Shown here: positions 1 to 8,276 of the stretch, one piece after another
How positions within the stretch are numbered: the stretch's first letter is position 1
Layout of the letters: every line of letters begins with the position of its first letter
NCBI GenBank assembly: GCA_040507035.1
Contig: JBEVVR010000031.1
Location: 62,001-126,000 of the forward strand
From: Thiodiazotropha sp040507035
GTDB lineage: Bacteria; Pseudomonadota; Gammaproteobacteria; Chromatiales; Chromatiaceae
Length of the DNA stretch: 64,000 nucleotides
Direction of reading: 5' to 3'
Program-made: the position numbers and the translations under genes
The notes under the pieces: model-generated
Databases searched by the model: none
What the model was told of the DNA's origin: nothing
Seen by the model: the letters and a program-made list of their open reading frames with translations, nothing else

Positions 1-456
1 ACGGATTTCTTTGTCGCCGGATTATTACACGATTTTGGTAAAGTTGTGCTGGCACAATTCAAGCCCGAGGAGTTCCGGCTCTGTCTGGATCAGGCCGCTG
101 AGCGGGAACTAAGCCTGCATGAGACAGAGATGGAGTTGCAAGGGGTTAGCCACGGTGAGATTGGCGGACGATTGGCTAAGGTTTGGAGATTGCCCCCAGC
201 TTTGGCGCACGCCATTCATTATCACCATCAACCGGAACTAGGGGTTGAAGCAGTCAATGATGGCATGTGTGAAGCGGTGTTTGCTGCTAACCAGATTGTA
301 CGTTCCTTGGACTTTGGTGATGCCGGCAATCCTGTGATTACCGAGTTTCCACCCTTGGTATCAGAGCGCTTTGGCAATGATCTATCGGGTCTGATGTCTG
401 CATTGGGAGATCTCAATGGAGAATTGGAAAAGGTCCGTTTGTTCACCCAGCTCTAG
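1..456 (+). CDS. HDOD domain signalling protein, C-terminal part (5' end outside window)
   Basis: The reading frame is open from base 1, so the gene starts upstream of the window and about 151 C-terminal residues are visible. The visible start reads GLLHDFGKVVLAQF, the HD-type motif of HDOD/HD-GYP-like domains, followed by a helical segment with a HYHHQPEL stretch typical of HDOD proteins. HDOD domains are usually non-enzymatic output or scaffold modules in bacterial signalling. An internal ATG at 46 exists but lies inside the conserved motif and is not the true start. The family call is good; the role and any N-terminal domains are unknown. Confidence 0.75.
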   Translation, partial: TDFFVAGLLHDFGKVVLAQFKPEEFRLCLDQAAERELSLHETEMELQGVSHGEIGGRLAKVWRLPPALAHAIHYHHQPELGVEAVNDGMCEAVFAANQIVRSLDFGDAGNPVITEFPPLVSERFGNDLSGLMSALGDLNGELEKVRLFTQL

Positions 457-532
457 ATGATCAACTTTGGTAACTGCATAATGTTCCGGGCGCAAGGCCT
501 CTGGTCTGTATCAGCGGGAAAGGATAAGCAAG

Positions 533-1423
533 GTGCATTTTAAATTTTGGGGAGTACGTGGGTCCATTCCATCACCCGGACCCGAGACTGTTCGTTATGG
601 AGGCAATACCACCTGTATTGAGGTGCGTGGAGACAATAATGAACTGCTGATTCTGGATGGTGGCACGGGCATCTTTCCACTGGGTCAAAGATTGATACCA
701 GAGTTTCCTCTCAAGGCCCATATCTTTATCACCCATACCCATTGGGATCACATACAAGGCTTGCCCATGTTCTTGCCGATTTTCGCACCGGGTAACGAGG
801 TCACTATCTATGGCGCCGCCGATCCGATTACCCAACGGGACATAGGTGAGGTGCTGGCCCGACAGATGGAATATGCCTATTTCCCAGTACGCGAGGCTGA
901 GCTCAACGCCAGCATGACCTATCTCAACATACAAGAGGGCCAGGAGGTGTGGATCGGCGGGGTCAATGTGCGCAGCATGTTGTTACACCACCCGGTGCTC
1001 AATTTCGGCTATCGCTTGGAATGCGGCGGCAAGGTGTTCATCTTTACCGGTGACCACGAATGGCCATACAACATCTATAACCAGGATGATGCGGACTATG
1101 CCGATTACCAGCAGTTGGTGAATGAGCAACGAGCCAGAGTGATCGGTTTTCTCCACGGCGCCGATGTTCTGGTAATCGATACGGCGTATACCGATGCCGA
1201 GTACCCGAAACGCAAAGGCTGGGGTCATGGCACCTTTGGCTCCAGTATCGGGGCGGCACGGGAAGCTGGAGTTAAACGGGTTTTTCTCACCCATCACGAA
1301 CCAACCCGTAGTGATACCGATCTGGAGACGGCATTCGACGAAGCCAGGAAGGCCCATGGTTTGGGAAGGGAAGGGGATCCCCAGTTTGAATTGGCACAAG
1401 AGGGGGTGACGATAGAGATCTGA
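533..1423 (+). CDS. MBL-fold metallo-hydrolase (class II phosphodiesterase-like)
   Basis: A 296-residue protein starting at GTG 533, chosen because the conserved beginning HFKFWGVRGSIPSPGP falls directly after it. The metallo-beta-lactamase metal-binding motif HTHWDHIQG (HxHxDH) is near residue 66, followed by a later LLHHP histidine, FTGDHE and a C-terminal LTHHEP histidine, so the two-metal hydrolase site looks intact. Relatives include bacterial cAMP phosphodiesterase-like and other phosphoesterase MBL proteins, usually cytoplasmic. It follows the HDOD gene by about 75 bp on the same strand, which suggests a signalling context, but the substrate cannot be read from sequence. Confidence 0.8.
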   Translation: MHFKFWGVRGSIPSPGPETVRYGGNTTCIEVRGDNNELLILDGGTGIFPLGQRLIPEFPLKAHIFITHTHWDHIQGLPMFLPIFAPGNEVTIYGAADPITQRDIGEVLARQMEYAYFPVREAELNASMTYLNIQEGQEVWIGGVNVRSMLLHHPVLNFGYRLECGGKVFIFTGDHEWPYNIYNQDDADYADYQQLVNEQRARVIGFLHGADVLVIDTAYTDAEYPKRKGWGHGTFGSSIGAAREAGVKRVFLTHHEPTRSDTDLETAFDEARKAHGLGREGDPQFELAQEGVTIEI

Positions 1424-1502
1424 GGGGATGAAATGGCCTTGGGTAGGGGTAAAACAAATATCTGTACTATCGCGTCGAGCAGCGCACGCATGCCACTCTG
1501 TC

Positions 1503-2285
1503 TCATTTCGTATCTGACTTCTCGGACTCGGTCTGCTTCTGGCGGCGGGCTTTAAGGCGTTTGATACGTGCCTCCATGGCCGCTTTCCCGGCAACTCGTG
1601 ATTCTTGTCGTTCCTGGGCTGTAACTCCCGACCGAAGCCGTGGCGGTGTAACCGCGGTCCTGCTCTGGGACTTTATCTTGAATAGCGCCAGCGATGTGAA
1701 ATAGAGCAGTGCAAAAGCCAGCATGCGATGGGGTTCGTCCACCCAAATGCCACTTGCCGAGCCACCCAGTCCTGCAGCGATACTGGTGTGGAATTCCAGA
1801 TCCGGAATCGGCAGTAGCAGCGTAGCGAAGAGCAACAGCAGCCACATGAATGTGGAAAATATCCACAAACGGATATTCTCATCCTCGTCACCGCCTATGC
1901 CCAACAGGGGAAGCAAGTAGCGTGATGCCAGGAGCCACCCAAAAGCGACCGTAGGCCACCAGCTGTCGATGGCCAGGCTCCCACCTGCTGCAAATGCCAG
2001 GTAAAAGAGGCTGCCAGCTATTAAGCCAGTGTAAATGCCGCCCAGGCGTTCAGGCATAAACAGAGCCAATATTGGGACAATGATCGTGGCATGAATGACG
2101 AGGAATTCGATAACCATAACCAGCATCATCGTGGTGATAAAACCAGTGTCGAATCTCTCCGGGACAATCCAGACCGCAAGACACAAGCCGGCGGTAACCA
2201 AATCCGGGACAACTTCGGATAACCGCCGTATCCAGCTGGGTCGAGTATCGGAGGAGGCGGTTTCGGTTTGCCTGGGAAGAGTCAT
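1503..2285 (-). CDS. Multi-pass inner-membrane protein of unknown function
   Basis: A 260-residue protein starting at ATG 2285, with an upstream CGGAG ribosome-binding site about 7 bases away. Hydrophobic stretches at roughly residues 27-45, 50-75, 80-105, 110-130 and 140-165 suggest five or more membrane spans. A short periplasmic or cytoplasmic segment and one more hydrophobic stretch near 190-205 follow. The C-terminus is a basic tail rich in Arg and Lys, which the positive-inside rule places in the cytoplasm. I recognise no named family. It converges with the MBL hydrolase gene and is divergent from the injection-system locus. Confidence 0.65.
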   Translation of the reverse strand: MTLPRQTETASSDTRPSWIRRLSEVVPDLVTAGLCLAVWIVPERFDTGFITTMMLVMVIEFLVIHATIIVPILALFMPERLGGIYTGLIAGSLFYLAFAAGGSLAIDSWWPTVAFGWLLASRYLLPLLGIGGDEDENIRLWIFSTFMWLLLLFATLLLPIPDLEFHTSIAAGLGGSASGIWVDEPHRMLAFALLYFTSLALFKIKSQSRTAVTPPRLRSGVTAQERQESRVAGKAAMEARIKRLKARRQKQTESEKSDTK

Positions 2286-2764
2286 AGCATCTCCGTCGCT
2301 AAAAGGGGTCAGTATCCTGTAACTGTTTTAATCGTTCAATCATCCTTCATTCGCTGTCTGAACAAGGACGTTTAAATACCCAGAAAGCCTTTTGGTAATG
2401 TTCATTTATGTGAGCAGACCTATGACCCATGAAGACGTGAATATGTCACAACCACCTTGACGATCTCGAGCGGCTTGACTATGAATTAGGATATTAATTC
2501 GTGTCGGCTTGCAGGCCCGCCGGACCGCCTTACAGGCCTGCTGATAAGGATGATGTCGTCTTGTGAAATCTGGAAAGGGAGTTTTAGGAATGACACAGAC
2601 AAGCCACAACCGCCCCCTCCAGAAGTTGTTCAGCCCCCGTCATTTGGCAGCATTCAATTCCCACCACTATCTGACCAGATAGCATTGGTGGCATTTCCAT
2701 GAATGTCAAAGATATAGGGCAGGTGTCTCAATATCCAATCAACACTATTTGAGGAGCTCTAATC
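2286..2764. other. 480-bp intergenic region upstream of the eCIS locus
   Basis: No convincing gene was found. A GC-rich hairpin with perfect 7-bp arms GCAGGCC (2511-2517) and GGCCTGC (2535-2541) lies about 225 bp ahead of the sheath gene. A candidate sigma-70 promoter is listed separately. The sheath gene itself has a good ribosome-binding site (GAGGAG) near 2752. The region therefore most likely holds the divergent promoters for the membrane-protein gene and the injection-system operon. Confidence 0.5.
2457..2485 (+). promoter_or_regulatory. Candidate sigma-70 promoter of the eCIS operon
   Basis: TTGACG at 2457-2462 is followed after exactly 17 bases by TATGAA at 2480-2485, a fair match to -35 and -10 boxes. 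It would leave a leader of about 270 nt before the sheath gene, containing the hairpin at 2511-2541. This is a pattern match only; no transcription start is known. Confidence 0.3.
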
Positions 2765-4378
2765 ATGCCGGTCCCCTTAACCTATCCGGGTGTCTACATA
2801 GAAGAGGTACCCAGCGGCGTGCGCACCATTGTCGGTGTTGCGACCTCGATAACGGCGTTTATCGGACGTGCCGCCAAAGGGCCAGTCAACGACCCGATCA
2901 CCATCAATAATTTCGGAGATTTTGAACGCGCCTTCGGCGGGCTCGGGCTGGATTACCCGATGAGCTACGCCGTACGTGATTTCTTTCTCAACGGGGGGGT
3001 GACGGCCGTTATCGTCCGTCTCTATAACCAACCTGCACAGGGTGGCGCCTCCACGGCCCAGATTGACGCTAACGGTCTGACCCTCGATGCCGCCAGTGAA
3101 GGCTCTTGGGCGAATACACTTCGTGCACGTGTCGATCACGATGTACCGGCCCCCGCCAACCCGGGCGATCCCCACCCTCTGCCCTGGGTAGACAGTTTCG
3201 GCCTCAGCAGCGCTGATCTATTCAATTTGACTGTGCGGGATACGACGACTGGCGGTGAGGAGAGACTGCTCAATCTGACCGTCGTGGATAGTCCGCGTCG
3301 CGTCGATCGGGTGTTGCAGAGTTCGTCGAGCTTCGTGCGGGTATCCGGGGCATTGCCTGGCGCCATACCGAGTACTGACAATGCGATTACCGACCCGGCC
3401 ACCGATCCGGTATGGACAGACGACAACTTCAGCAGTCCGGTATCAACGACGGCTGAAGACAGCTCGGCGCTCAACCAGGGGGCGTATGAAGGCAGCCAGT
3501 CCCAAAAGACGGGGCTCTATGCGCTCGAGGACGCGGATCTATTCAATCTACTCTGCATCCCACCCGATACACGTAGCGGTGATGTGCCGACAGCCGTCTG
3601 GGCAACAGCTCTCTCATATTGCCAGTCCCGACGTGCCATGCTGATTGTCGATGCTCCCTCAAGCTGGAACAGTGCGGCGGATGCCCGCGACAATCTCGAC
3701 GCTGACATCGGGCTCTCCGGGCCGGTGGCGCGCAACGCGGCTATCTATTTTCCCCGCGTGCGCCAAGCGGATCCTCTGCTGGATGGCCAACTCGAAACCT
3801 TCGTACCCTGCGGAATCATCGCCGGAGTATTGGCGCGCACCGACGCCACGCGGGGTGTGTGGAAGGCGCCCGCCGGAACTGACGCTGCGCTTCGGGGTAT
3901 TCAGGGGCTCTCCGTGCCGATGACGAATGACGAGAACGGCATGATCAATCCATTGGGTATCAACAGCCTGCGCACCTTTCCTATCATCGGGCGTGTGGTC
4001 TGGGGCAGTCGGACCCTGCGCGGGGCCGACCAACTGGCTGATGAATACAAATACATCCCGGTGCGACGTCTCGCGTTGTACATCGAAGAGAGCCTCTACC
4101 GGGGCACTCAATGGGTGGTCTTTGAGCCCAATGACGAGCCATTGTGGTCACAGATTCGGCTCAATGTGGGAGCCTTCATGCGCAACCTGTTTCGCCAAGG
4201 TGCATTTCAGGGCAGCTCACCACGCGACGCCTATTTCGTCAAAGTGGACAGTGAGACGACGACCCAAAACGATATCAACCTGGGTATTGTCAATGTGGTG
4301 GTCGGCTTCGCGCCACTCAAGCCAGCCGAGTTCGTCGTCATCAAGATCCAACAGATAGCGGGACAAATCGAGAGCTGA
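2765..4378 (+). CDS. eCIS contractile sheath protein (phage tail sheath family)
   Basis: A 537-residue phage tail-sheath-family protein, equivalent to Afp2/3/4 of the antifeeding prophage. The N-terminus VPLTYPGVYIEEVPSGVR is the typical sheath start. The C-terminal domain has the conserved run from GRVVWGSRTL through YIPVRRLALYIEESLYRGT and FEPNDEPLW to the final VGFAPLKPAEFVVIKIQQ. Sheath subunits polymerise around the tube and contract to drive it into a target. A GAGGAG ribosome-binding site precedes the ATG. Afp/PVC loci carry several sheath paralogues; only this one is present here. It is followed after 10 bp by the tube gene. Confidence 0.95.
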   Translation: MPVPLTYPGVYIEEVPSGVRTIVGVATSITAFIGRAAKGPVNDPITINNFGDFERAFGGLGLDYPMSYAVRDFFLNGGVTAVIVRLYNQPAQGGASTAQIDANGLTLDAASEGSWANTLRARVDHDVPAPANPGDPHPLPWVDSFGLSSADLFNLTVRDTTTGGEERLLNLTVVDSPRRVDRVLQSSSSFVRVSGALPGAIPSTDNAITDPATDPVWTDDNFSSPVSTTAEDSSALNQGAYEGSQSQKTGLYALEDADLFNLLCIPPDTRSGDVPTAVWATALSYCQSRRAMLIVDAPSSWNSAADARDNLDADIGLSGPVARNAAIYFPRVRQADPLLDGQLETFVPCGIIAGVLARTDATRGVWKAPAGTDAALRGIQGLSVPMTNDENGMINPLGINSLRTFPIIGRVVWGSRTLRGADQLADEYKYIPVRRLALYIEESLYRGTQWVVFEPNDEPLWSQIRLNVGAFMRNLFRQGAFQGSSPRDAYFVKVDSETTTQNDINLGIVNVVVGFAPLKPAEFVVIKIQQIAGQIES

Positions 4379-4388
4379 GGAGACAAGC

Positions 4389-4916
4389 ATGGCCCAATTC
4401 AGCGTAAATACAGAGAGATTCGATCCCTATAAGAATTTCAAGTTTCGTATCAAGTGGGACGGACGTTATGTGGCCGGTGTGAGCAAGATCAGTGCCCTCA
4501 GCCGTACCACGGAAGTCGTCGAGCACCGGGAAGGCGGGGATCCGAGCACGGTGAGGAAATCCCCGGGGCAGACCAAGTTCGAAGCCATCACACTTGAGCG
4601 CGGCGTCACTCATGATACCGAGTTCGAGAAGTGGGCGAACAAGGTATGGAACCTGGGTTCAGGGCTCGGCTCAGAGGTCTCGCTGCGCGACTTCCGCAAG
4701 GACGTCATCATCGAGGTCTACAACGAAGCGGGACAACTCGCCATCTCCTATAACGTATTGCGATGCTGGCCTTCCGAGTTTCAGGCCCTGCCGGAACTGG
4801 ACGCCAGCGCCAATGCTGTGGCAATCCAGACGCTGAAGCTGGAAAACGAAGGTTGGGAGAGAGACGAGGCGATCACGGAACCGACCGAAGAGAGTTTCAC
4901 TGAACCGGCTGATTAG
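4389..4916 (+). CDS. eCIS inner tube protein (T4 gp19-like)
   Basis: A 175-residue phage-tail tube family protein (Afp1/Afp5-like). Visible features are the start NTERFDPYKNFKFRIKWDGR, then VSKISALSRTTEVVEHREGG, FEAITLERGVTHD and the closing ALPELDASANAVAIQTLKLE, all typical of this family. The subunits stack as hexameric rings to form the rigid inner tube. The last 15 or so residues are an acidic tail rich in Glu, Thr and Pro. A GAGGAG site sits 5 bases ahead of the ATG. It is the only canonical tube gene in the locus; the CIS-tube-family gene at 13213 is a different, baseplate-proximal component. Confidence 0.93.
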   Translation: MAQFSVNTERFDPYKNFKFRIKWDGRYVAGVSKISALSRTTEVVEHREGGDPSTVRKSPGQTKFEAITLERGVTHDTEFEKWANKVWNLGSGLGSEVSLRDFRKDVIIEVYNEAGQLAISYNVLRCWPSEFQALPELDASANAVAIQTLKLENEGWERDEAITEPTEESFTEPAD

Positions 4917-4965
4917 CCGGCTTGAGGGCCCCGGTTCGGCATCACGGGGAGGCACCTCATAAAGG

Positions 4966-5037
4966 TACTTGATTACCCACCCTGATCAGCCCTGCGGTGG
5001 TCGGTGCGAGAATTTGGGTGAAGTAGGTGATCAAGTA
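4966..5037 (+). terminator. Inverted repeat after the tube gene, possible attenuator
   Basis: Arms 4966-4977 (TACTTGATTACC) and 5026-5037 (GGTGATCAAGTA) form a 12-bp stem that is perfect in RNA if one G-U pair is allowed. It lies in the only large gap (222 bp) inside the first part of the locus, between the highly used sheath/tube genes and the low-copy baseplate genes. There is no T-tract, so an RNA-stability or partial-termination element is as likely as a classical terminator. Confidence 0.35.
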
Positions 5038-5138
5038 ATGGTATGAAGCTGACGCGCGGAACCGATAACCGGTAGCTGATCCGTTTCGCGCCGCTCTGCA
5101 CCACTCAACATAAGGATCTGCGGCTTACTGCAGTCTCA

Positions 5139-5870
5139 ATGGCTATGCGCGAACTGACGCCACAGGAAATGATGGCGGCTTGGGAGGCCGGACAGGGGCA
5201 CTCGCTTGCCACAAAAGCCTTGCTGTTGCTCTCCTACGCCTGTCCCGAACTCAGTTGGGATTCGTTGGCGGGACTGCCGATCGGTGAGCGGGACAGTCGT
5301 CTTCTCCAACTCCGGGAGTGGGCCTTCGGTAGTGAGCTGACCAGTCTCGCCACCTGTCCCGCCTGCAGGGAGGAGCTTGAGCTGAACTTCACCCTGGCCG
5401 ATCTGCGTGTCGCCCCACCAAAGCCGGAAGAACACCCGCTGATCCTGGAGCAGGGTGATTACCGGGTGGAGTTTCGTCTTCTCAACAGCACCGATCTGGC
5501 GAACCTGGAGGGGATAGAGGAGATTCGCACACATCTGTTGCAGCGTTGCGTGGAGGGGGCCTGGTACCGGGGAAAGAAGCGGGCTGTAAACCGGCTGCCG
5601 GCAAAGGTATTGGGCGCCCTGGTGCAGGGACTGAGTGATGCGGATCCCCAGGCCGACGTTCATACCGGTCTCAGCTGTCCCGAATGCGGCCACTGCTGGG
5701 AGGCGGTTTTCGACATTGTCTCTTTCTTCTGGGAGGAGATCGAGAGTTGGATGAGACGCACCCTGCGTGAGGTGCACCTGCTGGCCTCGGCCTACAACTG
5801 GCGCGAATCCGATATTCTCGCCTTGAGTCCCTGGCGGCGCCGCTACTATCTCCAGATGGTGCAGCCATGA
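5139..5870 (+). CDS. T4 gp26-like baseplate protein with zinc-ribbon cysteines
   Basis: A 243-residue protein resembling the T4 baseplate (gp26-like) family that sits next to tube genes in many eCIS loci. It has a CPAC pair at residues 73-76 and a second group CPECGHC at 180-186, which together suit a zinc ribbon. The segment between them, about residues 85-170, is the predicted structural body. The C-terminus, with YNWRESDILALSPWRRRYYL, is the part best conserved in this family. No strong ribosome-binding site is visible and ATGs at 5139 and 5145 are both possible. Its TGA overlaps the next gene's ATG. It likely helps build the baseplate; the exact role is inferred. Confidence 0.75.
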   Translation: MAMRELTPQEMMAAWEAGQGHSLATKALLLLSYACPELSWDSLAGLPIGERDSRLLQLREWAFGSELTSLATCPACREELELNFTLADLRVAPPKPEEHPLILEQGDYRVEFRLLNSTDLANLEGIEEIRTHLLQRCVEGAWYRGKKRAVNRLPAKVLGALVQGLSDADPQADVHTGLSCPECGHCWEAVFDIVSFFWEEIESWMRRTLREVHLLASAYNWRESDILALSPWRRRYYLQMVQP

Positions 5871-6970
5871 GCGACTTCATCGACAATCTGCTGATCCGCA
5901 CCATCGATAACTCCGCAATGCTACTGCCTCGGCCCCTGTCCCACTTCGAGCCGACGGCAGCGGCTGATCTGCCGCCCTACGCTGAGCGAACCGACGCAGA
6001 GTCTGTGTCTTCAAATACGGACTATGAGGGTGTGGAAACCACTGCCCGGCCCCGGAGAATCGAGACTCCCCCGAAGGCGTGGGGGCAGAGACCTCTGCCG
6101 ATTGGGACTGAGGAGATTGTCGAGAGACCCGTCTCTCCAGGACCCAGGCTTACCCGAGAGCCCAAGGTCCTGTCGTTACCCCAAGAGGTGGCCGAGTCGC
6201 ATGCGTCAGTTGAGCGGGGCGGGATCGAGCGGCAGACCTCAACAGAAGCTGCACCTCTCTCCCCAGCTCCCGCGGCGGTCTTTGAGGTTGCGCAAACCCC
6301 AAGGGATGAGCCCCTACCCAGCCCTGCCCCCAACGAGGTCGATCCCGCGCCGAATACTTCGCAAGCTCCCAAAACCATCCTTTCGCCGCCGCCGGCCGAG
6401 CGGCTCGAGGAATCCCCATTGACAGGGCATGAGGCCGCTTCTCAATCTCAACACAATATTCTCACCGCGATGGTGAGACAGATGGTGTTGCAACCGGCCA
6501 CACAGGAGCTGCCCGAACCAGCGCGAACAGAGCCGGTAGAGAGCCCGGCCCGGATCGATCCGGTGGCCCCCCGGATGCAGAGTCTGGCCAGTGAACCTCA
6601 TAAGGACCTGGTTGCCGAACCCACGTGGCGCAGATCGAACTTGCCCTCAGAACCCTATCCATCCAAGGCTCCCCTCAGGGCGAAGCGGGAAGGGCTTCAA
6701 CAAGCGATAGAGGCACAAGTGCTGGCCGTTCCAATACACAGGCCGGAGAGATCCCCCGCCGTCGCTCCCGCCTTGAAGCCGCTGACCCAGCCGCTACCGC
6801 CGCTACCGGAGGTGAGCCAATCAACCGAGGTCCATATCAGCATCGGCCGGGTGGAGGTTCGCGCCGTGACGGAGAGTGCCGTAACCCCGGCTGCGGCAAA
6901 ACCGCAGGCCGAGCCCGAGGTGATGAGTCTCGACACCTATCTGGCCCAGCGCACGGGCGAAAAGGGTTAG
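5867..6970 (+). CDS. Proline-rich, probably disordered eCIS protein
   Basis: A 367-residue protein whose start overlaps the preceding stop by ATGA. Residues from about 25 to 310 are low-complexity, rich in Pro, Glu, Ala and Ser with many short PxP-type stretches and no clear hydrophobic core. Only the ends look ordered: the N-terminal SDFIDNLLIRTIDNSAMLLPR and the C-terminal part around VHISIGRVEVRAV and VMSLDTYLAQRT. The VHISIGRVEVRAV stretch is also seen in short eCIS proteins of this position. I see no enzyme motif and no long coiled coil, so it does not look like a normal tape measure. A linker or assembly role between tube end and cap is a guess. Confidence 0.6.
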   Translation: MSDFIDNLLIRTIDNSAMLLPRPLSHFEPTAAADLPPYAERTDAESVSSNTDYEGVETTARPRRIETPPKAWGQRPLPIGTEEIVERPVSPGPRLTREPKVLSLPQEVAESHASVERGGIERQTSTEAAPLSPAPAAVFEVAQTPRDEPLPSPAPNEVDPAPNTSQAPKTILSPPPAERLEESPLTGHEAASQSQHNILTAMVRQMVLQPATQELPEPARTEPVESPARIDPVAPRMQSLASEPHKDLVAEPTWRRSNLPSEPYPSKAPLRAKREGLQQAIEAQVLAVPIHRPERSPAVAPALKPLTQPLPPLPEVSQSTEVHISIGRVEVRAVTESAVTPAAAKPQAEPEVMSLDTYLAQRTGEKG

Positions 6971-6974
6971 CGCC

Positions 6975-8276
6975 ATGAGCAACGCCCTCGCCATTGCCGC
7001 TGTCACCCGCACTCTGCGTAACCTCCTCAATCAAGTGGCTACGGCGGACTATAGCAGCCTGCCCAACGACACCAGGCCGACCTCCCAGATCGAGGTGACC
7101 ACCCTGCCGCCGGACCGGGTCCGCCTGCCCGATGCGTCGCGCAATCGGATCAACCTGTTTCTCTACCAGACGGACATCAGCGCGGCATGGCGCAACATGG
7201 ATATACCCAGACAGGTTCGTCCCGGGGAAAGCGGACACCCGCCGCTACCGCTCAACCTCTTCTATGTGATCACGGCCTATGCCGAGAGTGACAATGAACT
7301 GATCGGCCAGGTGCTGCTGGGCACAGCGATGCAGATCCTTCATGACCACCCGCTGCTCAGCCGCACCGAGATCGGCAGCGCCCTCGCCCTGAGTGAACTC
7401 GACAGTCAGATCGAGCGGGTGCGCATCACCCCCCAGCCCTTTTCGTTGGATGAACTCTCCAAGCTGTGGGCCGGCTTTCAATCCGAGTATCGCGTCTCTG
7501 CCATGTATCAGGTGGCCCTGGTGCTGATCGAGAGCCGTCGCCCGCAACGGGCACCCCTGCCGGTGCTGCGGCGCGGTGGTGAAGACCGGGGCCCGCTGGT
7601 GGTGGCGGCGCCGGCGCCGACTCTGCTGGAGGTCCAGGAGTTTTACGATCCGGCCCTGCCGAACCGGCCAGTGCACGGCAAACCCGCCGCCGAACTGGGC
7701 GACAGGCTGGTGCTTCGAGGCACCCACTTCGGTGACGAGACCATGGGGGCATTGCTGCGCCACAGCCGGCTCGACACCCCCCTCTCGCTGCCGCTTGCAG
7801 AACAACCCAGCGACACCGAGGTGGAGATAGGCCTGCCCGCGGCCACCGACCCAGGTACCCCCGCGGCCTGGCCGGCGGGGTTCTACACCGTGGAACTGGA
7901 GGTGCAGCGGCCGACACCGCCAAACTGGACCACCAATCGTCTGCCCTTCGGACTGGCGCCGACAATCACCGGCATCACACCCATGTCCCAGGCCGTGGGC
8001 ACTCAGCCCTTCGACCTGACCCTGACCTGCACCCCCCAGGTCCTCACGGAGCAGCGGGCGGTGCTGCTGATGGGCGATCAGGAGATCGCCCCCAGCGGCG
8101 TCAACACCCCGGGCGATCCCGACAGCGATACCACGCTGGTCTTTCCCGTCGACGGCCTCGAGGCCGGCGACTATGTGCTGCGCCTTCGAGTCGATGGCGT
8201 CGACAGCATACCGATCGATTTCACAACCAGTCTGCCGCAGTTCGACAGCAATCAGACAGTGGTGATCACACCATGA
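6975..8276 (+). CDS. DUF4255 / Pvc16-type tail terminator (cap) protein
   Basis: A 433-residue protein. Residues 1-185 are the Pvc16 N-terminal (DUF4255) domain, with NRINLFLYQTDISAAWRN, the PPLPLNLFYVITAYAE segment and LGTAMQILHDHPLLSR. In Afp/PVC particles this protein caps the tube end and terminates sheath and tube growth. Residues from about 215 to 433 form two beta-rich segments (starting near LLEVQEFYDPALP and TITGITPMSQAVG) that look like IPT/TIG-type Ig-like domains, making this longer than a bare cap. It lies 4 bp after the proline-rich gene and overlaps the ATPase gene by ATGA. Confidence 0.88.
   Translation: MSNALAIAAVTRTLRNLLNQVATADYSSLPNDTRPTSQIEVTTLPPDRVRLPDASRNRINLFLYQTDISAAWRNMDIPRQVRPGESGHPPLPLNLFYVITAYAESDNELIGQVLLGTAMQILHDHPLLSRTEIGSALALSELDSQIERVRITPQPFSLDELSKLWAGFQSEYRVSAMYQVALVLIESRRPQRAPLPVLRRGGEDRGPLVVAAPAPTLLEVQEFYDPALPNRPVHGKPAAELGDRLVLRGTHFGDETMGALLRHSRLDTPLSLPLAEQPSDTEVEIGLPAATDPGTPAAWPAGFYTVELEVQRPTPPNWTTNRLPFGLAPTITGITPMSQAVGTQPFDLTLTCTPQVLTEQRAVLLMGDQEIAPSGVNTPGDPDSDTTLVFPVDGLEAGDYVLRLRVDGVDSIPIDFTTSLPQFDSNQTVVITP

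Noticed and set aside
2406..2609. A 67-codon reverse-strand frame in the gap before the sheath gene
   Set aside because: It crosses the hairpin and the candidate promoter, has no ribosome-binding site and no protein-like pattern.
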